Positions 1 through 10,067 of a stretch of 64,000 nt of DNA are shown one piece after another. Source of the DNA: DASVUS01 sp036388675 (GTDB taxonomy: Bacteria > Armatimonadota > Abditibacteriia > Abditibacteriales > Abditibacteriaceae); the NCBI GenBank assembly GCA_036388675.1, contig DASVRI010000041.1:43320-107319 (forward strand). Direction: 5' to 3'. Each line of letters begins with the position of its first letter. Within the stretch, counting starts at the first letter, position 1. The translations under genes and the position numbers were made by a program. The notes under the pieces are model-generated. The model was not told the DNA's origin. It ran no database searches and saw nothing but the letters and a program-made list of their open reading frames with translations.

Positions 1-3000
1 GCTCGCCCAGGATGTCGAGCGTCTCGTCATCCAGTTGGAGCAAGGCTTCCACCAGAGCGGGCGCGATGTTGTCCAGACCTTCACCGTGCGGAGCTTCAAA
101 TTCGTCCAGCTCCAACTCGGTCGTGATGTAGTTCAACATCGTGGCGCGCTGCAGCTGGTCGGCCATGCGGCGCATGCCTTCATAGATTTCCGGCTCACGC
201 GCACCGTCGAAAATCGGGTTCTCGAAGTCGGTGCCAAAGTGCTTGCCCACAATACCCAGGTGCATCTCCAGAATCTGACCGATGTTCATGCGCGACGGCA
301 CGCCCAACGGGTTCAGGATGATGTCGACCGGTGTTCCGTCCGGCAGATACGGCATGTCGGCTTCGGGCAAGATGGTCGATACGACGCCCTTGTTTCCGTG
401 GCGTCCCGCCATTTTGTCGCCCGCCATGATCTTGCGCTTCTGCGCCACGTACACACGAACCATCTGGTTGGTGCCGGCGCGCAGTTCGTCACCGGGCTGC
501 TTGTCCAGCGGGCCGCCTGTGACCGGGCACTCGGGGCGCTCGGGGTCATTCACAAAGGAGAACGTCGCCTCGCGCTGCGCACGGTCGTCGGAGTAGCCTT
601 CACGCTTCAAGCGGTCGAACAACTGGCGCGAGAAGTATTTATGACGGGCAAAAATCTGCACCGCCACAACGGTTCCCTTTTCGCCGTGCGGCATACGCAG
701 CGAGGCGTCGCGCGATTCTTCGGCCTTCTTACCGAAGATGGCAATCACCAAACGCTCTTCCGCCGACAGTTCGCCCTGAGACTTCGGCGCGATTTTGCCG
801 CACAAGATGTCCTGCGGCAGAACTTCGGCGCCGACGCGGATGATACCGTGCTCGTCCAGATTCTTCAGCTGATCTTCACCGATGTTCGGAATATCACGCG
901 TGATTTCTTCTGGACCCAGCTTGGTATCGCGCGCTTCCACTTCATACTTCTCGATGTGGACGCTGGTGAGCGCATCTTCCTTGGAAACGCGCTCCGAAAG
1001 GATAATCGCGTCTTCGTAGTTGTAGCCTTCCCACAGGGAGAACGCGACCGTCATGTTGCGGCCCAGCGCCAGTTCGCCATTCTTAGTACTCGGGCCGTCG
1101 GCAATCGCCTGACCGGCTTTGACGCGCTGCCCCTTGGCCACAATCGGCTTCTGGTGGATGCACGTCGCCTGGTTGGAGCGAACGAAGGTGCGCAACGGGA
1201 AGTACGAGACTTCATCGTCGTAACCGCGAATCGCGATGCCCTTGGCCGTCACGTCATCGACTACACCGTCGATGTCGGACACCACGGCGGCTCCGCTGTC
1301 GTGCGCGGCGCGACGCTCAATGCCGGTTTTCACCAGAGGCACCTGCGGACGCACAAGGGGCACGGCCTGACGCTGCATGTTCGAACCCATCAGGGCGCGG
1401 TCGGCAGCGTCGTTTTCCAAGAATGGAATCATCGCTGTTGCAACAGAGAACACCTGCAACGGCGACAAGTCCATGTAATCGACTTCAGTCGGATCGACCT
1501 GCGGGTGAGTCGTGCCGCGACGCGCCTGCACAAACTCTTCGGTCAGCTTGCCGGTGCCGTCGACAACTGCGCCGGCGTTGGCAATCGTCACGCGCTCTTC
1601 TTCGTCGGCGGACAGATAGACAACTTCATCCGACACGATGCCGTTTTCGGCTTTGCGATACGGCGTCAGCAAGAAGCCATATTCGTCGATGCGAGCGTGT
1701 GTTGCCAGCGAACCGATCAGACCGATGTTCGGGCCTTCCGGCGTTTCAATCGGACAGATGCGGCCATAGTGGGAGTGGTGAACGTCGCGCACTTCCAGCT
1801 TGGCGCTCTGGCGCGACAGACCGCCCGGCCCGAGTACTGACAGACGACGCTTGTGCGCCAGTTCGGCCAGCGGGTTGGTTTGGTCCATGAACTGCGACAA
1901 CTGACCCGAACCGAAGAACGAACGCACCGCAGCCGTAATCGGCTTGATGGAGATAACAGCCTGCGCCGTTACGGAATCGCGGTCGAGCGAGGTCAGACGC
2001 TCACGCGCCACGCGCTCCATGCGCAACATACCGGCGCGCAGCTGGTTTTGCAGCAACTCGCCCACGGCGCGCACGCGCTTGTTGCGCAGGTGGTCGATGT
2101 CGTCCGTGCCATAGCGCTCGTCTTCGCCCTTGTCCAGCTCGATGACGTAGCGAATCGACTGCACCAGGTCGTCCAGCGTGAGCGTATGAATGCCCTGCGG
2201 AACGGTGCCGTCGATCTTCTTGTTGAGCTGATAACGTCCCACGCGGCCCATGTCGTAACGCTTGGGATCGAAGAAGAACGAGTTGAGCAGCGAACGCGCC
2301 GATTCCTGCGTCGGCGGATCGCCAGGGCGCAGGTTCTTGTGCACTTCGGCCAGCGCCATCATTTCCATGGTGACGGGGTCTTCTTCGCGGCCACGCTCTT
2401 CCTTCACTTTGTCGAGCACGAGCGCACCCGTAATGATGCTGGGCGCGCGGTACACGTCCAACGTCTGGGGATTGACGCGCAGGATTTTATCAACGGCTTC
2501 ACTGTCGATATGCGAATAGGCTTTGGCCAGCGGCTTCTTGGCGTCCGGCTCCAGCAGGTCGTCGCTCAGAAACAGGTTGAATTCGGCATCGGCACCGATC
2601 AGGCTCGGCTCGGTAAAGGAGTCGACCGCCCAACCTTCTTCGGGACGCTGCAGCGTTTCGCGCGCGGCGAAGAGTTCGAGAATCTGCTTCGAGGTCGCGC
2701 TCTGCAAACGCTGCGCAACGACTTCGATTTCCGGGTTGTCGCGCAAACCACGTATGCGGGTCTGCAACTCCTCGTCGATGAGCTGACCTTCTTCGGCGAT
2801 GATTTCACCGGTCGAATAGTCGATCAGCTGCTCGGCGAGTACTCGTCCGGCCAGGTTCTTGGCGGTTGGCGCCAGCATCTCGGTGCGCTTGGCGTGCGGC
2901 TGCGCCACGTCCATGCCGGAAAAGGCGCGCAGCAGCGTGGTGATCGGCATGCGCTTGCTCTGCCCGATCTTCACGCCCAGCGACACGGCGATGTCTTTGG

Positions 3001-3673
3001 TGGCTTCTTCGGAAACTTCGGCATCGACCCAGGCGCCTTCGTGCGGGATGATCTGCATCTGCAACAGGCGGCGGCCCGAATAGGCGATCTCTTCCTTGAA
3101 GTACACGCCCGGTGAACGCGACAGCTGCGACACCACGACGCGCTCGGCGCCGTTGATGATAAAGGTACCGCGTTCGGTCATGCAGGGCAGCTCGCCCAAG
3201 TAGACTTCGCTTTCTTTCAGCTCGCCGGTTTCCTTGTTCACGACGCGCACTTTCACCTTCATCGGCATTTCATAGGTGAGGTCGCGCTCGCGGCACTCGT
3301 CCGGGTCGAACTTGGGTTCGCCCAGCGAGTAGTCGAGAAACTCCAGCGACATGGTGCCGGTGAAGTCTTCGATGGGCGAGAAGGAGGAGAACAACTCGCG
3401 CAGTCCGGTGTTGAGGAACCACTGATAGCTTTCGAGCTGCATCTCGACCATGTTGGGCACTTCAAGTGCCTCGAAGTCGTGCAGCGCGGCGCGGCGCTGT
3501 GCGGTCTGCACCAGCGTCGAGCGCTCGATGGGACGTCCCTGGCCGATGGTGGCCAGGCCGTCTTCTACGTAGTAGTCAATAAGTTTCGCTCCGTTTGCGC
3601 CGTTACCGTTGGTGCCGTTTGCACCATTGGTACCATTGCGCGTGGCCGGAGCGACCGTTGTGGAACGGGCCAT
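1..3673 (-). CDS. rpoB: RNA polymerase beta subunit (partial, 3' end outside window)
   Basis: This is the catalytic beta subunit of DNA-dependent RNA polymerase. On the minus strand it begins at an ATG at 3673, preceded by AGGAGA, and stays open for 1224 codons to the window edge, so the C-terminus is missing. The rifampicin-pocket motif FGSGQLSQFMDQTNP lies at about 1875-1922, followed by HKRRLSVLGPGGL; the usual His and Ser of that pocket are present, so a sensitive-type pocket is expected. The conserved NPLGVPSRMNIGQ motif lies near 260-302. The first 30 residues are an unusual Asn-Gly-Thr-Ala repeat before the conserved core. No rplJ/rplL genes precede it, so rpoB seems to start its own transcript. 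Rpo identity is certain. Confidence 0.98.
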   Translation of the reverse strand, partial: MARSTTVAPATRNGTNGANGTNGNGANGAKLIDYYVEDGLATIGQGRPIERSTLVQTAQRRAALHDFEALEVPNMVEMQLESYQWFLNTGLRELFSSFSPIEDFTGTMSLEFLDYSLGEPKFDPDECRERDLTYEMPMKVKVRVVNKETGELKESEVYLGELPCMTERGTFIINGAERVVVSQLSRSPGVYFKEEIAYSGRRLLQMQIIPHEGAWVDAEVSEEATKDIAVSLGVKIGQSKRMPITTLLRAFSGMDVAQPHAKRTEMLAPTAKNLAGRVLAEQLIDYSTGEIIAEEGQLIDEELQTRIRGLRDNPEIEVVAQRLQSATSKQILELFAARETLQRPEEGWAVDSFTEPSLIGADAEFNLFLSDDLLEPDAKKPLAKAYSHIDSEAVDKILRVNPQTLDVYRAPSIITGALVLDKVKEERGREEDPVTMEMMALAEVHKNLRPGDPPTQESARSLLNSFFFDPKRYDMGRVGRYQLNKKIDGTVPQGIHTLTLDDLVQSIRYVIELDKGEDERYGTDDIDHLRNKRVRAVGELLQNQLRAGMLRMERVARERLTSLDRDSVTAQAVISIKPITAAVRSFFGSGQLSQFMDQTNPLAELAHKRRLSVLGPGGLSRQSAKLEVRDVHHSHYGRICPIETPEGPNIGLIGSLATHARIDEYGFLLTPYRKAENGIVSDEVVYLSADEEERVTIANAGAVVDGTGKLTEEFVQARRGTTHPQVDPTEVDYMDLSPLQVFSVATAMIPFLENDAADRALMGSNMQRQAVPLVRPQVPLVKTGIERRAAHDSGAAVVSDIDGVVDDVTAKGIAIRGYDDEVSYFPLRTFVRSNQATCIHQKPIVAKGQRVKAGQAIADGPSTKNGELALGRNMTVAFSLWEGYNYEDAIILSERVSKEDALTSVHIEKYEVEARDTKLGPEEITRDIPNIGEDQLKNLDEHGIIRVGAEVLPQDILCGKIAPKSQGELSAEERLVIAIFGKKAEESRDASLRMPHGEKGTVVAVQIFARHKYFSRQLFDRLKREGYSDDRAQREATFSFVNDPERPECPVTGGPLDKQPGDELRAGTNQMVRVYVAQKRKIMAGDKMAGRHGNKGVVSTILPEADMPYLPDGTPVDIILNPLGVPSRMNIGQILEMHLGIVGKHFGTDFENPIFDGAREPEIYEGMRRMADQLQRATMLNYITTELELDEFEAPHGEGLDNIAPALVEALLQLDDETLDILGE

Positions 3674-4217
3674 AAATTCTCCTGTCAGGGTGAAGATGCT
3701 TTTTACGAACGAGTAACTCGTAATCGGCTCGGCAGCAACATAAACACTTATGTCTCGCCAAGCCGCGACTCATCCTTGCTCTTCAGAACAATTGTGAAAG
3801 CGGTGCGCATCCCCGTAGGAATCAGGCACCGGAAGCGGGCAAGCGGCGCAGAGACGAATGGCAAAGTGCCAAAAGGCGCGGCGGCGCAAAACAACCCGAG
3901 TCAAACGACACGACAAAAGGCGGGCGATGCATTGGGTGATTCATCGCGGAGAAGGTCCAAAGCGTCATCATTCGGAGAATGGACGTAGCAAGCTGAAGAA
4001 ATCCGCGCCACGAGTACTCACAAAGTGCTTCAAGCATCGTTCCGGCGCAAACCTTTATTCTACCCGATATGACGGAAGAAGTGCAAGAGCAACAAAAAAC
4101 TATTTCGCCCCAACGGCTTTGTTACACGAGTGTAGTGGGTTGCGGTTCCGAGAAGCTATGCAAATGTAGCGTAAATGTTCAATGCTCTATACAATAAGTA
4201 TTCAGGAGTCACCAAAC
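3674..4217. other. Divergent intergenic region, rpoB leader
   Basis: This 544-base gap separates rpoB from the divergent HTH gene. It contains no convincing gene. It carries the inferred rpoB promoter at 4057-4086, one GAGTACTC palindrome at 4012-4019 and a long untranslated rpoB leader of about 380 bases. The short open frames in it look like noise. Confidence 0.6.
4057..4086 (-). promoter_or_regulatory. Putative sigma-70-type promoter of rpoB
   Basis: On the minus strand TTGCAC (4081-4086) is followed after 18 bases by TAGAAT (4057-4062). This is a good match to a housekeeping promoter and implies a transcript start near 4050 and a leader of about 380 bases. It was found by eye only. Confidence 0.5.
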
Positions 4218-4673
4218 ATGGCAGGATGGACAGCTAGAGAAATTGCCCGATATATCGGAGTGCCGCCCAATACAGTTACGTCATGGATTCAGAGCGGTTT
4301 AGTTACGCCTGATGTTTTACGTCGGGGCCGCGCTGGCCATGAAATTGGAGTCTCGGCTTTGCTGGAGCTTTTGGCAGTTGTGGAACTGAAAGGCGCCGGA
4401 CTTTCAGTTCAGGCGATCCGGCGTGCCGTCGAAAACCTACGCCAGCTCACAGGTCATAAGAGGCCCTTGGTACATCTCACTTTGGTGGTGCAGGGAGAAG
4501 ACATCGTTTGGAGGCACAGTGAAGAGGTTGAGGTTGCTCAAATTAGTGCACTTCACCATCCTGGGCAACGATTGATGATTTTCCCCATTGGTGAACAACA
4601 TCAATCACTTCTGGCTGTTCTACCAAATACCCAAACAACAAAAAAACATTCTAAGCAATCGATTACGGTTTGA
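4218..4673 (+). CDS. MerR-type helix-turn-helix regulator
   Basis: The 151-residue product begins with a MerR-like winged helix-turn-helix (TAREIARYIGVPPNTVTSWI, then the wing RRGRAGHEIG), followed by a helical segment and a C-terminal part resembling the sensor or antitoxin-like domains of MerR/VapB45-type proteins. The ATG at 4218 is chosen because AGGAG stands 8-9 bases upstream; an earlier in-frame ATG at 4182 has no such site. A -10-like TATACA lies at about 4191. The gene ends at the start of the methylase gene and is probably co-transcribed with it, so it may control expression of the putative restriction-modification operon. Base composition is lower in GC than the flanking chromosome. 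Confidence 0.7.
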   Translation: MAGWTAREIARYIGVPPNTVTSWIQSGLVTPDVLRRGRAGHEIGVSALLELLAVVELKGAGLSVQAIRRAVENLRQLTGHKRPLVHLTLVVQGEDIVWRHSEEVEVAQISALHHPGQRLMIFPIGEQHQSLLAVLPNTQTTKKHSKQSITV

Positions 4674-4681
4674 GCTTTGAA

Positions 4682-7600
4682 ATGTCTATTAATAGCAATA
4701 TGATTCTGGAGCACACACAGCAGAAGTTAGGGTGGCCAGAGCCTGAAGAGATCTTCACCCCAAAAAACACTGCGCCTCGCCTGACCGCTGAATTAGCGCA
4801 GCAGAAAATTGGACGAGCACTAATAGAACTAAGTGGTGATAAAGCCATTCGCGTCGGGATATTGGCTTCCTCTCCAGATACAACTGAGGCCCCTCTGGCC
4901 TTGGTTTGCCAATTTTCGAGACCTGCCTCTGTTCAAGTCCTTGTTGAGGCACAGCGTCTTGCATGGAATTTCAGCCGCTCGCTGTTGCTCATCACGATTG
5001 AGCCAACAACAATCCGTAAGTGGTCGTGCTACGAATGCCCCAAACCTATCGAACAGCTATGGCCAAATTTTGAAAGCACGCCGATTTACGGCCAACAACT
5101 TGACGCTAAAGAAACTCCTCAGATTCTCCCTGCCATAGAGTTCGATCCCAACTTAGACAGTTTCTTAAACGAAGAGGACGCATTTTCTCTTAGTTGGATT
5201 GACTTGCTGACAGGAGCCTTCTTTGATCGAAATGCAGACAGGTTCAAGATTGAAGAGCGTGCTGACCGTGTTTTGCTGGAGAATCTGCGTGCCGTGCGGA
5301 AGCTCCTGCGCGATATGGATTTAGAAGATGATTTTAGTCACGACTTGCTAGCGCGCATTATTTTTGTCCAGTTCCTCTTCGACCGTAAGGATTCAAGCGG
5401 TCACGCTGCGCTCGATCCAGAAAAATTAGCTGAGCTACAAGCCAATGGAATTCTGAGAGGACGCTACTCAACATTAGCGGAGATCCTTACCTCGTATGAA
5501 GACACTTATGCGTTATTCCGCTGGCTGAATGAGCGATTCAATGGCGATTTGTTTCCTGGCAAGGGCGACACTTCTGATGAACGCGAAGATGGATGGGCAA
5601 AGGAACAAGGCGCAGTTCGCCCAGAACATCTAAAGCTACTCAGCGAATTCGTCGGTGGAGATTTAGAGATTAAGAAGGGTCAATATCTCCTATGGCCCCA
5701 ATACGCTTTTGATGCTATTCCTCTCGAACTGATAAGTAGCATTTATGAAGAGTTCGTTACAGATGCTCAAAGTGCCCATTACACACCTGGGCACCTGGTT
5801 GATCTGATGCTTGATCGCGTCCTGCCGTGGGATAGTGAGGACTGGAACTTACAAATTCTTGATCCATCGTGTGGCTCAGGTATTTTCTTGGTCAAGGCTT
5901 ACCAGCGTCTTATTCACCGCTGGAAACAGGCTCACTACGGTCAAAACGGTTACAGAGCCGAAATTTCGCCGCCCATTCTGCGTCAGATTCTTGAGGGCAA
6001 CCTTTTTGGCGTGGATAACCATCGCAACGCAATTCGTGTAGCCTCATTTAGTCTGTATTTGGCTATGTGCGACGAAATAGACCCTCGGTATTATTGGAGT
6101 GATGAGGCCCATGTTAGTTTCCCCACCTTACGTGATCGAACGCTTATTTGCCGCGACTTCTTCGATGAGGATGTGTCAGGCTTTCGCACAGAGAAAGACG
6201 CTGGAACTTACCATTTAGTTATTGGCAACCCACCGTGGGGCGACAAAAGCATCAGCCCGGCAGCAAAGGTGTGGGCTGATGAACATGACTGGCATGTAGC
6301 AAATAAGGATTTCGGTGTCTTGTTCGCTGCTAAGGGGATGGAACTCACAAAGCCTAATGGCTCTCTTTGCGTCGTCCAGTCGGCAGGTGCTCTTCTTTAC
6401 AATCAGAGTGGGACAGCTCGCGATTTGCAAGCCCGTGTGTTTAACGACTGGAAGAAAATTGAGTGTGTAGTCAATTTAGCTGCTTTTCGTCCTTTCAAGG
6501 ATGTACGGGTGCCAACCTGTGTCCTGATTGCTTTGCATCAGGAACCCAATGGGGAACCGTTTTGGTACGAATGCCCAAAGCCTTCTTACACTCCCGAAGA
6601 TAAGGGGCGCATAACTGTTGACTTTACCGAAATGCACCTAGTTAGTCCGTCTGAAGTGCTGTCGGAGCCTTGGGTTTGGTCCGCGCTCATGTGGGGTGGT
6701 TCGCGAGACCGCGCCTTACTGAGAAAGGTGAGTTATAACCCATCAGTAACCACCCTAATAAGAAGCAAAAACGATAGCCGTGAAGGGGTCAATAGGGGAG
6801 ATCGAAAGAAAGTCCTAGATGGCCGAGAAGCGGTTCGTAAAGGGAAGCCTGCACCTGGTTTACATGTAGCTGACCTACGTGAGTATCATATTTTAGAATC
6901 ACCCGCTTTTCCAGAGCAGTCCAAATTAGTTCTTTTTCCTGATAATCTGCCACCAAATACCGATGTAACGGTGGACAGTCGCGCTTCGTCCAACTTCGAT
7001 GCTTTTGAGGCTCCTCAATTGCTCATTAAATCTTCTTGGACAAAAGCTAAGAAGAGATTTCAAGCACGTTTAGTCAATCCCACTCGTCAGAAGCACGGCG
7101 TATTATGCTCCCAAAGCTATGTTTCCGTGCATCTGGCGCCTATGCAGAAAAGTGCCCTAGAAACTGCTTGTCTCGCTTACAACAGCAACTGGGCCAACTA
7201 CTTTTTACTTTTAACGAGCGGGCGCTTCGCCTTTGATCGTTCGGAGCCATTAACCGATGAACTGCGTAAATTGCCGCTCCCACTTGCGGATGAAGGCCAT
7301 AGTTTGGCTTCCAGTAACACGACCAAATTTCGCGATTTGTTCAAAGCTGACGAAGCGGGACAAGAAGTAACGCTTGAAGATATTGATGACGCTGTTTTTG
7401 AAGCTTTTGAATTCCAGAAAGCCGAGCGAATACTTATTGAAGACTTGGTCGAGCACACTCTCTCCGGCTACAAAGAGCGTGACAAGTCGCTTTCTCGTCG
7501 GCCAACTTTACGGCAGTCAGTTCAAGGCGATGAACCCGATCTGCAACGTTACTGTGAAACCTTAGTAGAAACGCTGGCTCACAGTTATGGAGCGGACAAA

Positions 7601-8002
7601 GCCCTTGCCGCACGCATTTGGAGTGAGCAGGAGACTAACCATGCTGCACCACTTCCTATGCGCTACGTTTCGATTATTTTCGGGGCTTTTTCTCAGCGCG
7701 GCATTCAGATTCATCCTCTGGAACACCAAGAACTAAGGGAGCGAATATCCAACTTACATAGCCACCTTCAAGAACTTCAAGATGTTGACGGTTACAATCG
7801 TCAGATTCGCGATTACAAACCATTTAGCGAAAATGGCGAGACGGGTCTGATGTTGCATCTTATAAAACCGGACCGATTGCGCCACTGGACGCGCTCGGCA
7901 GCATTGCGTGATGCAGACGAAATCGCGCGCGATTTCTGGACTTTACAAATGGGAAGCAGCACTGCAACCGGGGCAAACGCGCATGGTGGAGAAGCATATT
8001 GA
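4682..8002 (+). CDS. Large N6-adenine DNA methylase (Eco57I/type IIG-like)
   Basis: This 1106-residue protein has an N-terminal region of about 350 residues without a recognised motif, then a gamma-class adenine methyltransferase core. The SAM motif ILDPSCGSGIF lies near residue 393 and the catalytic NPPW motif (VIGNPPWGD) near residue 513. The remaining 550 residues probably hold target recognition and helical domains, as in Eco57I-like or TaqI-like enzymes. I see no clear helicase motifs. An ATG at 4682 is preferred over a TTG at 4670 that overlaps the upstream stop. It overlaps the following nuclease-like gene by four bases, so the two are translationally coupled. AT-richer codon use and the absence of GAGTACTC suggest transfer. 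Likely role: modification (perhaps also restriction) of DNA in host defence. Confidence 0.8.
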   Translation: MSINSNMILEHTQQKLGWPEPEEIFTPKNTAPRLTAELAQQKIGRALIELSGDKAIRVGILASSPDTTEAPLALVCQFSRPASVQVLVEAQRLAWNFSRSLLLITIEPTTIRKWSCYECPKPIEQLWPNFESTPIYGQQLDAKETPQILPAIEFDPNLDSFLNEEDAFSLSWIDLLTGAFFDRNADRFKIEERADRVLLENLRAVRKLLRDMDLEDDFSHDLLARIIFVQFLFDRKDSSGHAALDPEKLAELQANGILRGRYSTLAEILTSYEDTYALFRWLNERFNGDLFPGKGDTSDEREDGWAKEQGAVRPEHLKLLSEFVGGDLEIKKGQYLLWPQYAFDAIPLELISSIYEEFVTDAQSAHYTPGHLVDLMLDRVLPWDSEDWNLQILDPSCGSGIFLVKAYQRLIHRWKQAHYGQNGYRAEISPPILRQILEGNLFGVDNHRNAIRVASFSLYLAMCDEIDPRYYWSDEAHVSFPTLRDRTLICRDFFDEDVSGFRTEKDAGTYHLVIGNPPWGDKSISPAAKVWADEHDWHVANKDFGVLFAAKGMELTKPNGSLCVVQSAGALLYNQSGTARDLQARVFNDWKKIECVVNLAAFRPFKDVRVPTCVLIALHQEPNGEPFWYECPKPSYTPEDKGRITVDFTEMHLVSPSEVLSEPWVWSALMWGGSRDRALLRKVSYNPSVTTLIRSKNDSREGVNRGDRKKVLDGREAVRKGKPAPGLHVADLREYHILESPAFPEQSKLVLFPDNLPPNTDVTVDSRASSNFDAFEAPQLLIKSSWTKAKKRFQARLVNPTRQKHGVLCSQSYVSVHLAPMQKSALETACLAYNSNWANYFLLLTSGRFAFDRSEPLTDELRKLPLPLADEGHSLASSNTTKFRDLFKADEAGQEVTLEDIDDAVFEAFEFQKAERILIEDLVEHTLSGYKERDKSLSRRPTLRQSVQGDEPDLQRYCETLVETLAHSYGADKALAARIWSEQETNHAAPLPMRYVSIIFGAFSQRGIQIHPLEHQELRERISNLHSHLQELQDVDGYNRQIRDYKPFSENGETGLMLHLIKPDRLRHWTRSAALRDADEIARDFWTLQMGSSTATGANAHGGEAY

Positions 8003-8703
8003 GACGCCCCACTCTGTTGGAAGCCTTCTACGGTGCTCCGGTTGAAGCACAGTTCATCGCCCGAACGTGGACTCCTCACCTTGTGCAGCAGATGGTAAGT
8101 GCTGTTTGGGCTGGCTACAATGACTTACAGGAAGAAATACTTTCTCATATTGATTGGGAGCAGAGATTTGAGAACTTGGAACGAGGTCTTACTGAGCAAT
8201 TGGAGCGCTGCATAGGACGTCGTTTAGATGCTAACCTCGTAGTTTACATTGGCCACTCTCAGGGAGAAGAAGAGACACGAGCCTCAGCAAAGGCACAACC
8301 ACCTACCTACGATTTAGCCTTCATTCTCCACGCCGATATGCGTCTTCGTTGGCCTTTGGAGGCTAAAGTCCTCCAATCAGATGCTAACACTATCACTAAT
8401 TTGGGGGATTACATTAAAACCTTTCAAGAGCGATTGATGAGTTGCCAGTATGCTCCTTTCTCATCCAGTGGAGCGATGCTCGGCTATCTTAAAAGTGGTG
8501 ATGCGAACACCGCACTGGACCGTTTGGCGCTCCGCTTGCCTGCAATAATGACAGCACATCCTGCATTTCCGACCCGCGCACACCGCACATCAGACCACAC
8601 GCGGGAAGTAGCGCCAGAAAAGCCCTATCCCGCACAGTTTCAATGCCACCACATGATGATGCCGCTAAGTCAGCAGAATAACTCAGTAGTAGATCAACAG
8701 TAA
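7999..8703 (+). CDS. Putative PD-(D/E)XK restriction-type nuclease
   Basis: The 234-residue product starts at a TTG that overlaps the TGA of the methylase gene, a typical coupled junction. Residues around 103-125 read YDLAFIL, then RWPLEAKVL about 14 residues later, which fits the Asp...Glu-X-Lys core of PD-(D/E)XK nucleases. A later segment with RAHRTSDHTR and CHHMMMPL is rich in His and Arg. Its position directly after a DNA methylase makes a restriction endonuclease or nuclease partner the simplest reading. The fold assignment rests on a short motif and needs profile searches. Start codon and extent are well supported by the overlap. Confidence 0.6.
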   Translation: MRRPTLLEAFYGAPVEAQFIARTWTPHLVQQMVSAVWAGYNDLQEEILSHIDWEQRFENLERGLTEQLERCIGRRLDANLVVYIGHSQGEEETRASAKAQPPTYDLAFILHADMRLRWPLEAKVLQSDANTITNLGDYIKTFQERLMSCQYAPFSSSGAMLGYLKSGDANTALDRLALRLPAIMTAHPAFPTRAHRTSDHTREVAPEKPYPAQFQCHHMMMPLSQQNNSVVDQQ

Positions 8704-8729
8704 CAAAACTAGGCCATGCAGCCATATAG

Positions 8730-8840
8730 CTACACACTACCCACGAGTGCAGCCTTCAGCCGCTTCTTCGCCAGCGCGACGTAATCTTTGTCGATTTCGA
8801 TGCCGATGCAGCGGCGGTCGAGGTCGCGCGCCACGATGGC
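8730..8840 (-). pseudogene. 3' fragment of a DNA methyltransferase gene
   Basis: The stretch 8758-8840 repeats 10222-10304 of the intact methyltransferase gene with only two mismatches in 83 bases. On the minus strand it still reads in frame (AIVARDLDRRCIGIEIDKDY onward) to its own TAG stop at 8730. Everything upstream of the repeat belongs to the ATPase gene, so this is a severed C-terminal coding end. It marks one edge of a 1.4-kb segment flanked by direct repeats. Confidence 0.85.
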
Positions 8841-8874
8841 TTTGAAGAAGTCGCGGCGCCACCATTGTGCCGTT

Positions 8875-10067
8875 TCAGTCCCGCCAATCGTCGCCGGGCA
8901 TGATGCGGCGCATGAATTCGTCGAACAACGGAACGGTAAATGCGGTGTCGCCGTGGTTCGGACTCCAGATCATGCCTTTAGCGATCAACTGGCTCCGCGT
9001 CGGGGCTAAGGAAGTCACGCTGCGCTTTAACTTTTCTGCAATATCGCCGGAGCGGTGCGGCCCCTGTCCAAGTTCGGCCATTGCGCGCAGATACCTTTTC
9101 TCCACCGGAGTGAGCCGATCGAATCGCACACGGAAGAAACTCTCGTCAAGCGCGGCCACTGCCTCGCGCGATGCCTGTTCGACATCCTGGCGCGTGAGTT
9201 GGGTGAGGCGTCCGCTACGTCCCACGCGTGTTTGCCCCACTCCTGAAGAAAGTAAGGATAGCCCTGCGTCTCCTGCACGATAAGGTTTAACGCGTCGTGC
9301 TCGACCTCCACGTCCTGATCGGCAGCGGGTTTAGCAATCGCCGTGTTCGCATCAGCCGGGGCGAGTGGGCCGATTTCTGGGAAGTCGAAAAGGCGCTCCG
9401 CGTAAGACTTGGCTCGTCCCATACGTCCCCGGAGTTGAGGCAGACCCGCGCCCACCATTACGACCGGAAGACGACGCTGCGCAGTGCGATGGAGTGCCGT
9501 AATAAGCGCCGCCAGTTGCTCTTCCGGAACATACTGGAGTTCATCAACAAATAGCACCAGAGCCGTATTGGCCTTCTGTGCAGCCGCGCCGGCGGCCTCC
9601 AGCAAAGCCTGTAAGTCGTGCTCCAGATCACCGTTATCGGCCAAGCCTGGCTCCGCTTCAAAATCGAAGCCGACTTCAATGTCCTCATACTTGAGTTTGA
9701 GCGACTGTGCAAAACCCCGCAAAGCTCTCAGAGCACGTTGAGCCAACTCCTTGGCTTGCTCATTCCGCGACAGGCGTAACAGGGCCAGGCGCAGTTGTGG
9801 TGCGAGAATCGCCGGCAGGGAACGGCCTTCGGGCGCTTCAATGCGCACAGTGTGCATTCCTGCAGCCTCGGCATCGTCTCGCATACGGTCGAGCAACACC
9901 GTTTTACCCACGCCACGCAGACCGACCATCAGCACGCTTTTGGTTTGATAGCCGCGACGCACTCTCTCGATGGCCACGCGAACCGTCTCACGCAGCTTGT
10001 CTCGACCGGCTAACTCTGGTGGCGAACAACCTGCACCGGGAGCGAAGGGGTTGGTGACGGGATCCAT
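8875..10067 (-). pseudogene. AAA ATPase (ORC1/AAA_16-like), frameshifted
   Basis: The N-terminal frame runs from an ATG at 10067 and shows a Walker A motif (VGLRGVGKT, about residues 48-56) and a Walker B motif (LVLFVDELQYV, about residues 167-177). The family is the broad group of AAA_16/ORC-like ATP-binding proteins with a C-terminal winged helix. Near 9199-9205 the frame breaks: after WDVADASP the expected continuation, LTRQDVEQASREAVAALDE, is found in another frame and runs to a stop at 8875. The downstream part (SFFRVRFDRLTPVEKRYL) looks like the normal C-terminal domain. Either the gene is dead, or there is an assembly error or programmed shift. An AT-rich gap at 10068-10136 supplies a TATAAA element close to the start codon. 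There is no GAGTACTC in the gene. Confidence 0.75.

Noticed and set aside
35..3115. Long plus-strand open frames opposite rpoB (up to 601 codons)
   Set aside because: They are antisense shadows of rpoB, whose minus-strand product is conserved throughout. The shadow proteins are rich in Arg, His and Val without domains.
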